From: UBA11891 sp003533785
GTDB taxonomy: Bacteria; Bacteroidota; Bacteroidia; Flavobacteriales; Flavobacteriaceae
DNA: 32,431 nucleotides
Direction of reading: 5' to 3'
NCBI GenBank assembly: GCA_949511625.1
Contig: CATFEX010000016.1
Location: forward strand, 1-32,431
Each line of letters begins with the position of its first letter. The first letter of the stretch is position 1. Below the pieces are notes generated by a model. It was not told the DNA's origin, did not search any database, and saw only the letters and a program-made list of their open reading frames with translations. A program made the position numbers and the translations under genes. This document shows, piece by piece, positions 6,865-15,147 of this stretch.

Positions 6865-9286
6865 TAAATTTTGGGAGCTGGTTGTTATAATCGGCTCCCT
6901 TTTTCTTTTTTTCACCCTAAATTCCCACGCTCAAACAAATTGTAAATACACGTTTCGCGGCTCTGTCTATGATATTCACGAGGACAGTCCTTTGGTAGAC
7001 GCCCGTGTTGAGTTATTGAATGAACAGCGCATTATTTTCTCCTCGGAGCAGGGAGAATTTAATATAGCGGAGTTGTGTCCGGGTATTTATAAACTGCAAA
7101 TCACACACCCCAGTTGTGAACCCCTCGTACGAAATATTCAAATCCCACAAAAAAAAATAGGGGCTTTCAAATTGGAACACCACGTGAACGCCCTTGCAGA
7201 AATCTTTGTAGAAGAAGATATCCGAAATAAGGCAGGTAAAAACCAGTTGGAAAGTACCCTCGACCAAGTGGTATTGCTGCAAAATCAAAGCAGTGATCTT
7301 GGAAGTATCCTTTCACAGCTCTCTGGAGTCAGTATGATGCAAACAGGGAGTTCCCTATCCAAACCGGTAATCCACGGGATGTTTGGTTCTCGTGTGGGAA
7401 TTGTTATTGATGGAATTCGATTACAAGACCAAGAATGGGGAGCCGACCATGCACCCACATTGGATATAAATAGTTCCGATTTTATCAGTGTTGTAAAAGG
7501 AGCCGGACTACTTCGTTATGGTGGTGACACGCCTGGGGGAATTATCCTTCTTCAAAAAAATAAAATTGCTTTTCAAGATACTTTGACTTCGCGTTTGGGA
7601 ACAAGTCTTCAAACAAATGGAAGGGGAGGAGGTTTATTTGCCAAAACACAGTGGTCGAATGGCTTAGGGAGCTATGCTCAATTGAACCTAACCGCCAAAC
7701 AGCTGGGAGATTTGAAAGCACCAGCATACAATCTGTCCAATACGGCTTCCGTTGAAAAAGCATTTTCTATGACATTTGGGCGCAATACCATTCAATCTGG
7801 TTGGGAAGCGAGTTATCGATTTTATGATACACAGTTAAGTATTCTTCGTTCTGCACACGTGGGAACTCCCGGAGATTTGGCTCGAGCCATTGAAAGTGAT
7901 GTTCCTTTGGTTATCAAGCCCTTTACCTATACTTTGGGTGCCCCCAGGCAAGAAAATCAACATCACAACGGAAAACTCTCCTATTTTAGACGATTCAATG
8001 AGTTCTCCAAGTGGGAAATCAACTATAATGTACAATGGAATCACCGACAAGAATACGATGTCAGAAGAGGGGACTTAAAAGATGTTCCCGCCATTGATTT
8101 ACAATTATGGACACAGGATTTAGAAGTTTATCTAAGAACAAAAATTGGAGAAAACTACAAACTAACAGGAGGACTCAGTGGAAAAGCTCAAGACAATTAT
8201 TCCGACCCAGTAACGAAGGTTAAAAGACTGATTCCCGATTATGACAAATATCATTGGGCGGCTTTTTCAGCTTTGGAATTTGAGCCCAATAATCTGTGGA
8301 ATATTGAATTTGGTTTGCGCTGGGAGACAATAAATTATTTGGCTCAAAAATACTATGACCAAAATGACTGGTTGGAAAAAGGCTATGTGATTGATTTTCC
8401 AGAGACGCCTATTGTGGATTACGGAACCCAACTACTCACCACATTAAAGAAGAACTTTTCTACTCTTTCCAGTTCTTTTGGCATGGCCTATCAGGCAGTA
8501 CCTTCGCATACTTTATTATTCAATTTCAATCATAGTGAGAGGGCTCCCAACCCCAGCGAACTATTTAGCGATGGGTTGCATCACTCCCTTGCCACAATCG
8601 AATACGGAGAACTGCGTCTTTCGAAAGAGAAGGTTAACAAATGGCTTTTAGGAGTTGAATCCCGAGGAGATCAGATTTCGTATTCTGCCAGCATACATTA
8701 TGCCGACTTAAAAGACTATATTATCATCGAGCCTGAAGGGTTTGAAGCGAGGCGAGGAAGCTCCTTTCCTGTTTGGCAGTACCGCTCCATTGATGGTTTT
8801 TTAACAGGTTTGGATATAGATATGGATTGGTTAATCCAAACGAATTTACATTACCAGATGAATAGCTCATGGCTTCGTGGGCACGATAGCAGCCGTGACC
8901 GTCCACTCATAGATATTCCTCCTTACAACTTTCAACACAACCTCACTTGGACACCCCCAAGTAAAAAAAATTGGGAAGTATCAGTACAACACCAGTACTC
9001 AGCTTATCAAAACCGTTTTCCTGATAACAATTTTGACTTTAGTTTATTGGTGGAGGGTGATTTGGTGGATACCCCAATAGACGTCAGCACCCCTCCCCAA
9101 GCGTATCATTTGTGGCAAGCCACACTAGCATACAGCTCGAAAAACAAAGCAGATAAATTCTGGGACTTTCGTATTATTGTTGAGAATCTGACCAATACGT
9201 CTTATAGAAACTATCTCAATCGATTACGTTATTATGCCGATGAGATGGGAAGGAACGTACAAGTACAGATTAACTATAATTTCTGA
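6845..9286 (+). CDS. TonB-dependent outer membrane receptor, probable metal (zinc-type) receptor
   Basis: An 813-residue receptor. Signal peptide at 1-29 (hydrophobic, ending SHAQ). A carboxypeptidase-regulatory-like beta-sandwich (~36-110) contains FRGSVYDIHEDSPLVDARV and EFNIAELCPGIYKLQI. The plug domain (~125-240) has SKPVIHGMFGSRVGIVIDGIRLQDQEWGADHAP, with His177 and the WGADHAP block at 198-204. The remainder is the beta-barrel, which ends in an aromatic residue (VQINYNF) as expected for BAM-dependent insertion. The plug sequence resembles metal receptors of the ZnuD type rather than SusC. The His-rich protein and His/Asp-bearing lipoprotein encoded before it support a metal substrate. 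YhhN and an unknown gene follow within 3 bases each. The precise metal is not established. Confidence 0.85.
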   Translation: MLPYLNNKFWELVVIIGSLFLFFTLNSHAQTNCKYTFRGSVYDIHEDSPLVDARVELLNEQRIIFSSEQGEFNIAELCPGIYKLQITHPSCEPLVRNIQIPQKKIGAFKLEHHVNALAEIFVEEDIRNKAGKNQLESTLDQVVLLQNQSSDLGSILSQLSGVSMMQTGSSLSKPVIHGMFGSRVGIVIDGIRLQDQEWGADHAPTLDINSSDFISVVKGAGLLRYGGDTPGGIILLQKNKIAFQDTLTSRLGTSLQTNGRGGGLFAKTQWSNGLGSYAQLNLTAKQLGDLKAPAYNLSNTASVEKAFSMTFGRNTIQSGWEASYRFYDTQLSILRSAHVGTPGDLARAIESDVPLVIKPFTYTLGAPRQENQHHNGKLSYFRRFNEFSKWEINYNVQWNHRQEYDVRRGDLKDVPAIDLQLWTQDLEVYLRTKIGENYKLTGGLSGKAQDNYSDPVTKVKRLIPDYDKYHWAAFSALEFEPNNLWNIEFGLRWETINYLAQKYYDQNDWLEKGYVIDFPETPIVDYGTQLLTTLKKNFSTLSSSFGMAYQAVPSHTLLFNFNHSERAPNPSELFSDGLHHSLATIEYGELRLSKEKVNKWLLGVESRGDQISYSASIHYADLKDYIIIEPEGFEARRGSSFPVWQYRSIDGFLTGLDIDMDWLIQTNLHYQMNSSWLRGHDSSRDRPLIDIPPYNFQHNLTWTPPSKKNWEVSVQHQYSAYQNRFPDNNFDFSLLVEGDLVDTPIDVSTPPQAYHLWQATLAYSSKNKADKFWDFRIIVENLTNTSYRNYLNRLRYYADEMGRNVQVQINYNF

Positions 9287-9288
9287 TA

Positions 9289-9936
9289 ATGAATCGATAT
9301 TTTTTATTCTTCTTGATCGTAGGCTTACTCCATCTTATTGGAATGATTACGGAGGGGGAAACAATTGTCCTGCTAACCAAACCCTTGCTTGTTCCCAGTC
9401 TCTTTTTCTATTATTTGTCGAAAAACCCCCACCCAGATCGGGGTATTTTAATAGCTTTATTTTTCTCTTTTTTAGGGGACGTTTTTCTAATCAAGGACAC
9501 TACTTTATTTTTTCTCTTTGGATTAGGGTGCTTTTTACTCACCCAGATTCTGTATACTCTCAAAATGGGGGAACGTATTTTAAGAATTAGAAAACATCTT
9601 TTCCTTTCAGGTATTCCTTTCGCACTCTACGGGGCTACGCTTCTCTACTTCTTGTTTCCTCATTTGGGAAAGTTAACCCCAGCTGTGATGGTCTATGCTT
9701 TTGCGATCAGTTGCTTTGGCATTTTGAGTCTGACCTATTGGATTCAAAATTCTCAAAAAGGAAAATTCATTCTTGGAGGCGCATTTTTATTTATTCTGTC
9801 GGATTCAATGCTGGCTTTGAATCAATTTTATTTTGAAAGTAATTTTTTTGGATTTTGGGTCATGGCAACTTATCTAGGAGCACAAGGAATGATCACTTTT
9901 TATTTTAAAAATGAAGCGCTAGCTTCCAATTCCTAG
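9289..9936 (+). CDS. YhhN family membrane protein (lysoplasmalogenase-like)
   Basis: A 215-residue polytopic inner-membrane protein with about seven or eight hydrophobic segments. Family landmarks of YhhN/TMEM86 (PF07947) are FSFLGDVFLIKD in the first half and LSDSMLALNQFY in the second; both acidic residues are conserved in that family. Animal TMEM86 members hydrolyse the vinyl-ether bond of lysoplasmalogens, but the function of bacterial YhhN proteins is less sure. The gene begins 2 bases after the TonB receptor stop, so it is in the same transcription unit. Its link to metal uptake is unknown and may be incidental. Confidence 0.82.
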   Translation: MNRYFLFFLIVGLLHLIGMITEGETIVLLTKPLLVPSLFFYYLSKNPHPDRGILIALFFSFLGDVFLIKDTTLFFLFGLGCFLLTQILYTLKMGERILRIRKHLFLSGIPFALYGATLLYFLFPHLGKLTPAVMVYAFAISCFGILSLTYWIQNSQKGKFILGGAFLFILSDSMLALNQFYFESNFFGFWVMATYLGAQGMITFYFKNEALASNS

Positions 9937-9939
9937 TCA

Positions 9940-10512
9940 ATGAAATCTGTCTGTTTTCTTCTTCTTTCAATCCTATTCCTTAATGAGTCATGGTCTCAGG
10001 AAGACAATTATTCAGATTCTTATGAGGAAGAATATCTGATGCCCGAAAACGATCCTTCGTCGGAAGGACAACGTTACTTTGTGGAAGATCTTTTGGATAT
10101 GGCTGGCTACGTTCCTGAGAAAATTGAAGTGTATCAGACGCTCCCAAACAAAGCTCGTGTTTTTCGGGTGCGATTTGATTCCATTAACGGCGCTTTTGTT
10201 TTCGTTCGCTGGGATAAAAAAAGTAAGGAGAATTACATTGCTAATAAGATGATAGATCCTGGGGTATATTACAATTTGAAAGCAGCTCGAGAATTGATGC
10301 GAAAACAGACCAATAAGGCTACTTTTGACGTGGAAGATGCTGCCCTTCAAGCAGGCGACCAGGAAGCCATTTCTACTACTGAACTTCAGGATCTTAGAGA
10401 GCAATTCAAACTCGATGAAGAAGAACGTAAACTACAAGAAATGGAGCAGCAGTCGGTTAAAAGGACTCCTAGATTACGTAGGCAACGCCGACTTCTAAAG
10501 AAAAAAAATTAA
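9940..10512 (+). CDS. Conserved-looking secreted protein of unknown function
   Basis: I do not recognise this 190-residue protein. It has a signal peptide (MKSVCFLLLSILFLNESWSQ) and then a very acidic segment (DNYSDSYEEEY). A compact central region at about 45-110 contains FVEDLLDMAGYVPEKIEVYQ and KARVFRVRFDSINGAFVFVRWDKKSKENYI. A helical, charged segment follows, and the protein ends in a strongly basic tail (RTPRLRRQRRLLKKKN). The start is 3 bases after the YhhN gene, and the stop shares four bases (TTAA) with the convergent Rieske gene. It is the last gene of the five-gene unit. The acidic head and basic tail suggest interaction with envelope components, but this is only a guess. Confidence 0.65.
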   Translation: MKSVCFLLLSILFLNESWSQEDNYSDSYEEEYLMPENDPSSEGQRYFVEDLLDMAGYVPEKIEVYQTLPNKARVFRVRFDSINGAFVFVRWDKKSKENYIANKMIDPGVYYNLKAARELMRKQTNKATFDVEDAALQAGDQEAISTTELQDLREQFKLDEEERKLQEMEQQSVKRTPRLRRQRRLLKKKN

Positions 10513-10919
10513 CGGCTCACAGTCAGTGTGTTTCCAGAAATACGGGTGGTATAACATCGCAAAGCACTGCTGCAGTTGGCATTATAACTTCTTCCATGGT
10601 TGGAACACCTAAAAGAATTACCTTCTAGCGACCAACCGTTTCGAAACCCCTGATGGGGACAAGCATTATTAAAGGCTAAAATTTCGGTACTACTCACGCG
10701 AATTAAGAGTAGGTTTTCCGATCGGTAGTTTATCCATCCATTAATTTCTTCTAAGGCTCGGAATTGACTCGAACTCAAATCGATTTCTACAGGCCCTTCA
10801 CTAAGGATTTCATCATTTTCATCTTCTCCGCTACAGGCAGCGGCTAATGGAATACCAAGTAGCGCAAGGGCTACGGGGGCACAGGCGGATTTTAAAAAAT
10901 CTCTCCTTTGATTTTTCAT
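10509..10919 (-). CDS. Rieske [2Fe-2S] lipoprotein with Tat signal
   Basis: A 136-residue protein with a full twin-arginine signal (NQRRDFLKSACAP) and a lipobox-like PLAAAC with Cys29 as the probable acylation site. The acidic SGEDENDE run that follows resembles a Bacteroidota surface-export signal. The Rieske domain shows Cys87-X-His89 (NACPHQGF) and Cys105-X2-His108 (FRCSNHGRSY), the four ligands of a [2Fe-2S] cluster. It is far shorter than cytochrome bc1/b6f Rieske subunits, has no quinol-oxidase partner nearby, and stands alone divergent from a TonB receptor. It probably serves as a membrane-anchored electron carrier; the redox partner is unknown. The Fe-S ligands are clear, whereas the surface location is inferred. 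Confidence 0.85.
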   Translation of the reverse strand: MKNQRRDFLKSACAPVALALLGIPLAAACSGEDENDEILSEGPVEIDLSSSQFRALEEINGWINYRSENLLLIRVSSTEILAFNNACPHQGFRNGWSLEGNSFRCSNHGRSYNANCSSALRCYTTRISGNTLTVSR

Positions 10920-10962
10920 AGCAGTTTGTTTTTCTTTTTCAATTTAAAGTTATGAAAAATGA

Positions 10963-10993
10963 TTTTCGGTTCGATAGGTTTTCATTTTATTTG
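10963..10993 (+). promoter_or_regulatory. Possible promoter for the second TonB receptor
   Basis: TTTT (10963-10966), 19 bases, then TTTATTTG (10986-10993) resembles TTTG-N19-TAnnTTTG with one mismatch in each box. It would place transcription start a few bases before the ATG at 11008. The 88-base divergent region must also serve the Rieske gene; TAACTTTA on the minus strand is a weak candidate for that. Confidence 0.3.
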
Positions 10994-11007
10994 CAAAAAA
11001 AAAAGCT

Positions 11008-13365
11008 ATGCGAGTTACCTTAATCACTTTTCTATTCATTTGTTTTTTGGGATCAGCACAAAATACTGGGATGGTGAATGGCCGAGTGATAGATACCCAA
11101 TCACAACTTCCTTTGGAAGGAGCAACGATTTTGGTGGAAGGCACTACACTGGGTGTGGTAACCAACAAGGAAGGGTATTTCATGCTTGAAGAAGTTCCAA
11201 CCCAAGCTTATAATATAAGTGTTAGTTATTTGGGGTATCAGAGTCAAACGCTATATAATGTCATTGTTAAATCGGTGGGAACCCCTTCATTGTTGTTTAA
11301 GCTAGATGCTGTTACTGACGCTTTAGATGAGATCGTGGTTTCCCAAAACCCATTTAAAAAAACCAAAGAAACTCCATTATCTACCCAAACTTTCTCAGCT
11401 GTCGAAATAGAAACCTATCCAGGCGGGAATAACGATATTACTAAGGTGGTACAATCCATGCCTGGAATTTCTCCCTCCATTGGAGGCTTTCGAAATGACA
11501 TTATCATTCGTGGAGGTGCTCCCAATGAGACAGTCTATTATTTGGATGGTATTGAAATCCCCAACATCAATCATTTTAGTACTCAGGGGAGTGCTGGTGG
11601 TCCCGTAGGCTTACTCAATGTATCTTTTGTTCGAGAAGTAACTCTCTCCAGTTCGGCTTTTGGAGCCGAATATGACAATCCTTTGTCTGGAGTACTTGCC
11701 TTCGAACAAAGGGAAGGAAACCCCAATCGTTTTGGAGGAAATTTTCGAATTGGGGCCAGTGAAGCCGCACTAACTCTGGAAGGTCCATTGTTTCAAAAAG
11801 ATAAATCCCTTCCAGCCAAAACGACGATACTTCTTTCCCTTCGAAGGAGTTATCTCCAGTTTCTTTTTGAGTTGATTGGCCTGCCAATTCGACCAGATTA
11901 CTGGGATTATCAATGGAAACTAAATCACGAATTGGATGCCTACAACACCTTGAATTTTATTGGAATCGGTTCCGTCGACGATTTTTCAGTAAAAGCACCC
12001 GACACTTATGATGAGCGTCAACAAGCGGGAATAGAACAAGTCCCGATCATTCAACAACGTACCACTACCGTTGGAGTATCTTGGAAACGAAAATTTAAAC
12101 GAGGGAATGGACAGTTATTCACGGCATTGAGTACCAATCGGCTGGATAATATTTTTTCTCGTTATTCGGATAATGAAGCCAAAGAAGGCTTGTTATTTCA
12201 AAATGATTCCTATGAATGGGAAACTAAACTAAGAATACAACCTACATATTATCTTCAAGACTGGAAGCTATCTGGGGGGATTAATATTCAGTATTCCGAC
12301 TACCAAAATGCAACCGAAAGCGCCTTGTATGGGCTAGGCTACATAACAAATATTGATTTTGTAAAGTATGGGTTCAACGCCAAGGGATCACGTAGTTATT
12401 TAGACAACCGCTTGGATATTGCGTTGGGTTTTCGCATGGATGCCGACACATTTTCCACAGGATCGGACTTTTGGAGTACTTTTTCACCTCGAGCTTCTTT
12501 ATCCTATGTGCTGTCTAAAAATCAAAAATGGCGATTAAATGCTTCTCTTGGGCGCTACTATAAAATCCCAACCTACACCATGTTAGGTTTTCAAGGGAGT
12601 AATGGAGATTTTGTAAACCAAAATCAACGTTATACCCGAAGCGATCATTATGTGGCTGGGGTAGAATACAATTTTGGAACCGCTGCTCGATTCAGTATCG
12701 AGGGCTTTTTGAAAGATTATGCCCAGTATCCCGTTTCTTTTCGTGACGGAGTAGCATTGGCCAACAAAGGAGGTGGATTTGAAGTGCTTGGAAATGAAGC
12801 AATAGTAGATACAGGAGAGGGGAACGCCTACGGAGTGGAATTGCTCTTTCAACAAAAATTGAGTAAAAATTTCTATGGGAACTTTGCCTATACCTTTTTC
12901 TACAGTGAATTTACTGGGCGCAATGGAAATTACTTACCTTCCGTATGGGACAGTCGTCACTTAATCTCTTTTACAGGAGGTTATAAATTAAAGCGAAATT
13001 GGGAAATCAGCTCGCGATGGCGTTTTGCGGGCAACACTCCCTATGTGCCAACAGATGTAGTCAATACCCTTGTGAGTTATCCTGAAATAACATTAAACTA
13101 CGGTGCCTTGGGCACAGTGCAATTGGACCCCTTCAATCAAGTTGATATTCGATTTGACAAAAAATGGAATGGCAAGCGCTTTTCTTGGAATTTCTATTTC
13201 GAAATTCAAAACCTATTTGCTCAGGCTACTCCACTGCCCGAGGAATATGGGTTGGCGCGAAGTGAGACTGGGGAAGAGTTATCTCCCAGAGCGTTGGTAT
13301 TGATTAGCAATGAACAACAGAATAATATTCCCATTCCGAGTTTTGGCTTTGTGATCGACTTCTAA
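11008..13365 (+). CDS. TonB-dependent receptor with carboxypeptidase-regulatory-like domain
   Basis: A 785-residue outer membrane receptor. Signal peptide MRVTLITFLFICFLGSAQ; carboxypeptidase-regulatory-like domain ~22-100 (NGRVIDTQSQLPLEGATI, TNKEGYFMLEEVP, VSYLGYQSQT). A plug domain, ~130-240, contains MPGISPSIGGFRNDIIIRGG and ETVYYLDGIEIPNINHFS. A beta-barrel follows to a C-terminal IPSFGFVIDF, ending in Phe. No SusD-like partner is next to it, so it is not a canonical SusCD polysaccharide importer. The divergent gene is a Rieske lipoprotein and the convergent one an acyl-CoA dehydrogenase whose stop is two bases away. The substrate cannot be read from the sequence. Confidence 0.88.
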   Translation: MRVTLITFLFICFLGSAQNTGMVNGRVIDTQSQLPLEGATILVEGTTLGVVTNKEGYFMLEEVPTQAYNISVSYLGYQSQTLYNVIVKSVGTPSLLFKLDAVTDALDEIVVSQNPFKKTKETPLSTQTFSAVEIETYPGGNNDITKVVQSMPGISPSIGGFRNDIIIRGGAPNETVYYLDGIEIPNINHFSTQGSAGGPVGLLNVSFVREVTLSSSAFGAEYDNPLSGVLAFEQREGNPNRFGGNFRIGASEAALTLEGPLFQKDKSLPAKTTILLSLRRSYLQFLFELIGLPIRPDYWDYQWKLNHELDAYNTLNFIGIGSVDDFSVKAPDTYDERQQAGIEQVPIIQQRTTTVGVSWKRKFKRGNGQLFTALSTNRLDNIFSRYSDNEAKEGLLFQNDSYEWETKLRIQPTYYLQDWKLSGGINIQYSDYQNATESALYGLGYITNIDFVKYGFNAKGSRSYLDNRLDIALGFRMDADTFSTGSDFWSTFSPRASLSYVLSKNQKWRLNASLGRYYKIPTYTMLGFQGSNGDFVNQNQRYTRSDHYVAGVEYNFGTAARFSIEGFLKDYAQYPVSFRDGVALANKGGGFEVLGNEAIVDTGEGNAYGVELLFQQKLSKNFYGNFAYTFFYSEFTGRNGNYLPSVWDSRHLISFTGGYKLKRNWEISSRWRFAGNTPYVPTDVVNTLVSYPEITLNYGALGTVQLDPFNQVDIRFDKKWNGKRFSWNFYFEIQNLFAQATPLPEEYGLARSETGEELSPRALVLISNEQQNNIPIPSFGFVIDF

Positions 13366-13367
13366 AC

Positions 13368-14546
13368 TTATTTAAAGGCATTCAACCCCGTAATATCCAT
13401 ACCTGTAATGAGTAAATGAATATCATGAGTTCCTTCGTAAGTCAGAACCGATTCTAGATTCATCATGTGACGCATGATGCTGTAATCTCCAGTAATCCCC
13501 ATTCCACCGAGCATTTGCCTAGCTTCACGGGCAATGCTTGCAGCCATGGCCACATTGTTTCTTTTAGCCATAGAGATTTGAGCAGAATTGGCCTTATTAT
13601 CGTTTTTAAGAACTCCCAAACGCCAAGCCAGTAACTGGGCTTTGGTAATTTCGGTAATCATTTCTGCCAGTTTTTTTTGTTGTAACTGGGTTCCTGCAAT
13701 AGGTTTATCAAATTGAATTCGTTGTTTGGCATATCGCAAGGCCGTATCATAACAATCCATCGCTACTCCTATTGCTCCCCAAGCAATGCCATAACGGGCA
13801 GAGTCTAAACAAGAAAGCGGAGCACCCAAACCCGATTTTCCTGGCAGCAGGTTTTCTTTAGGCACTTTCACTTCTTTAAATAAAAGCTCTCCTGTTGAGG
13901 AAGCGCGAAGCGACCATTTGTTATGTGTTTCAGGTGTTTCAAAGCCTTTCATGCCCCGCTCTACAAGCAAGCCGTGAATTCGACCTGAAGAATCTTTTGC
14001 CCAAACAACAGCTACATCAGCAAAAGGAGCGTTACTGATCCACATTTTTGCACCATTAAGAATGTAATGATCGCCTTCTTCTTTAAAATGGGTTGTCATT
14101 CCAGCCGGATTAGAGCCGTGATCAGGTTCAGTAAGTCCAAAACACCCGATGTATTCACCCGAGGCTAACTTGGGAAGGAATTTTTTTCGTTGCTCTTCTG
14201 TTCCGTATTTCCATATGGGGAACATTACTAGGGACGATTGCACTGAGGCCGTTGAGCGAATGCCAGAATCTCCTCGCTCTATTTCTTGCATAAGCAAGCC
14301 ATAGCTAATCTGGTCCAATCCAGCACCCCCGTATTCCTCAGGTATAAACGGGCCAAAAGCACCAACTTCTGCTAAGCCCTTGATTAGATGTTTGGGGAAT
14401 GTAGCTTCTTGAGCATGTTGATTGATGATAGGACTTACTTCCTTCTTCACCCACGACCGCGCAGCATCTCGCACCAACAAATGTTCTTCTCTCAATAAGC
14501 CATCCAACTCATAATAGTCGGGTGCGGAAAATAAATCTTGCGACAT
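13368..14546 (-). CDS. Acyl-CoA dehydrogenase, glutaryl-CoA dehydrogenase type
   Basis: A 392-residue FAD enzyme of the acyl-CoA dehydrogenase fold: helical N-domain (1-125), beta middle domain (FGLTEPDHGSNPAGM, MWISNAPFADVAVVWA) and C-terminal helical domain (RIQFDKPIAGTQLQQKKLAEM, ARQMLGGMGITGDYSIMRHMMN). The catalytic base is Glu371 in YEGTHDIH. Arg97 in SGIRSTASVQSS matches the arginine that binds the glutaryl carboxylate in glutaryl-CoA dehydrogenase, which supports that subfamily over short-chain dehydrogenases. It would oxidise and decarboxylate glutaryl-CoA to crotonyl-CoA in lysine or aromatic degradation. It lies downstream of rimM on the same strand, but a separate -7 element precedes it, so it may have its own promoter. 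Confidence 0.88.
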   Translation of the reverse strand: MSQDLFSAPDYYELDGLLREEHLLVRDAARSWVKKEVSPIINQHAQEATFPKHLIKGLAEVGAFGPFIPEEYGGAGLDQISYGLLMQEIERGDSGIRSTASVQSSLVMFPIWKYGTEEQRKKFLPKLASGEYIGCFGLTEPDHGSNPAGMTTHFKEEGDHYILNGAKMWISNAPFADVAVVWAKDSSGRIHGLLVERGMKGFETPETHNKWSLRASSTGELLFKEVKVPKENLLPGKSGLGAPLSCLDSARYGIAWGAIGVAMDCYDTALRYAKQRIQFDKPIAGTQLQQKKLAEMITEITKAQLLAWRLGVLKNDNKANSAQISMAKRNNVAMAASIAREARQMLGGMGITGDYSIMRHMMNLESVLTYEGTHDIHLLITGMDITGLNAFK

Positions 14547-14562
14547 TTCAAGTTTGTTTCCT

Positions 14563-14570
14563 CAAAAATA
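14563..14570 (-). promoter_or_regulatory. -7 element and inverted repeat upstream of acyl-CoA dehydrogenase
   Basis: On the minus strand TATTTTTG is an exact TAnnTTTG -7 box about 16 bases before the start codon; no good -33 box is seen 19 bases upstream. The box sits in the loop of a short inverted repeat (TTTCCT/AGGAAA), which could be an operator or a weak terminator for rimM. Confidence 0.3.
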
Positions 14571-14601
14571 GGAAAACTTAAGCAGTAGGAATAAATAAAA
14601 A

Positions 14602-15126
14602 TTAGTCGTTTAGGGCAAGAATCCCAGGAGGTAAGTTGAGATGAAACTCCTTTTTGATACGATCTACCTTGAGAATAAAGTCATCATGTAGTGGAATCAG
14701 TTGTTGCTTGTTTTTGTCAGAAATTTCTAAGAGAGCTTGACTGCTTTGGTCATTGACACCGTCTATTGTTCCTATAACACCTTGTTCAACATCAAGCGCT
14801 GTAAACCCAATAATTTCATGATAATAGAAGCGATTGCCTTCTAGGGGAGGGAGCATTGAGAGGGGCAAGTAAACCTTTTTTTTAAGCAGTGTTTGAGCCG
14901 ATTCTTCGGTGTCTATCGTTTCCAACTTGACGCGCAACAGTCTTGACTTATGCAATCGGGCGCTTGAAATAAAAAAAGGAACCAATCCAGTGGGGTAATC
15001 CACTAAAATTGATTCCAATTGTGTATACAACCCGGGATCATCCGAGTCTATGTGTATCAGGATTTCTCCTTTATAGCTATAAAGACTAGAGAGGGTTCCA
15101 AGAAAGAAGCAATCTTCTTTTCGCAT
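14602..15126 (-). CDS. rimM: Ribosome maturation factor RimM
   Basis: A 174-residue protein with the two-part RimM fold. The N-terminal beta-barrel begins FFLGTLSSLYSYKGEILIHIDSDDP, followed by LRVKLETIDTEESAQTLLKKKVYLP. The C-terminal PRC-like barrel is visible as YYHEIIGFTALD, IGTIDGVNDQSSQALLEI and LIPLHDDFILKVD. It assists maturation of the 30S head and binds ribosomal protein S19. It lies 21 bases downstream of rpsP on the same strand, the classical rpsP-rimM pairing. The trmD-rplS genes that often follow in other bacteria are absent; an acyl-CoA dehydrogenase gene comes next. Confidence 0.92.
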   Translation of the reverse strand: MRKEDCFFLGTLSSLYSYKGEILIHIDSDDPGLYTQLESILVDYPTGLVPFFISSARLHKSRLLRVKLETIDTEESAQTLLKKKVYLPLSMLPPLEGNRFYYHEIIGFTALDVEQGVIGTIDGVNDQSSQALLEISDKNKQQLIPLHDDFILKVDRIKKEFHLNLPPGILALND

Positions 15127-15147
15127 CGATCCCTCTATATTAAAGCA

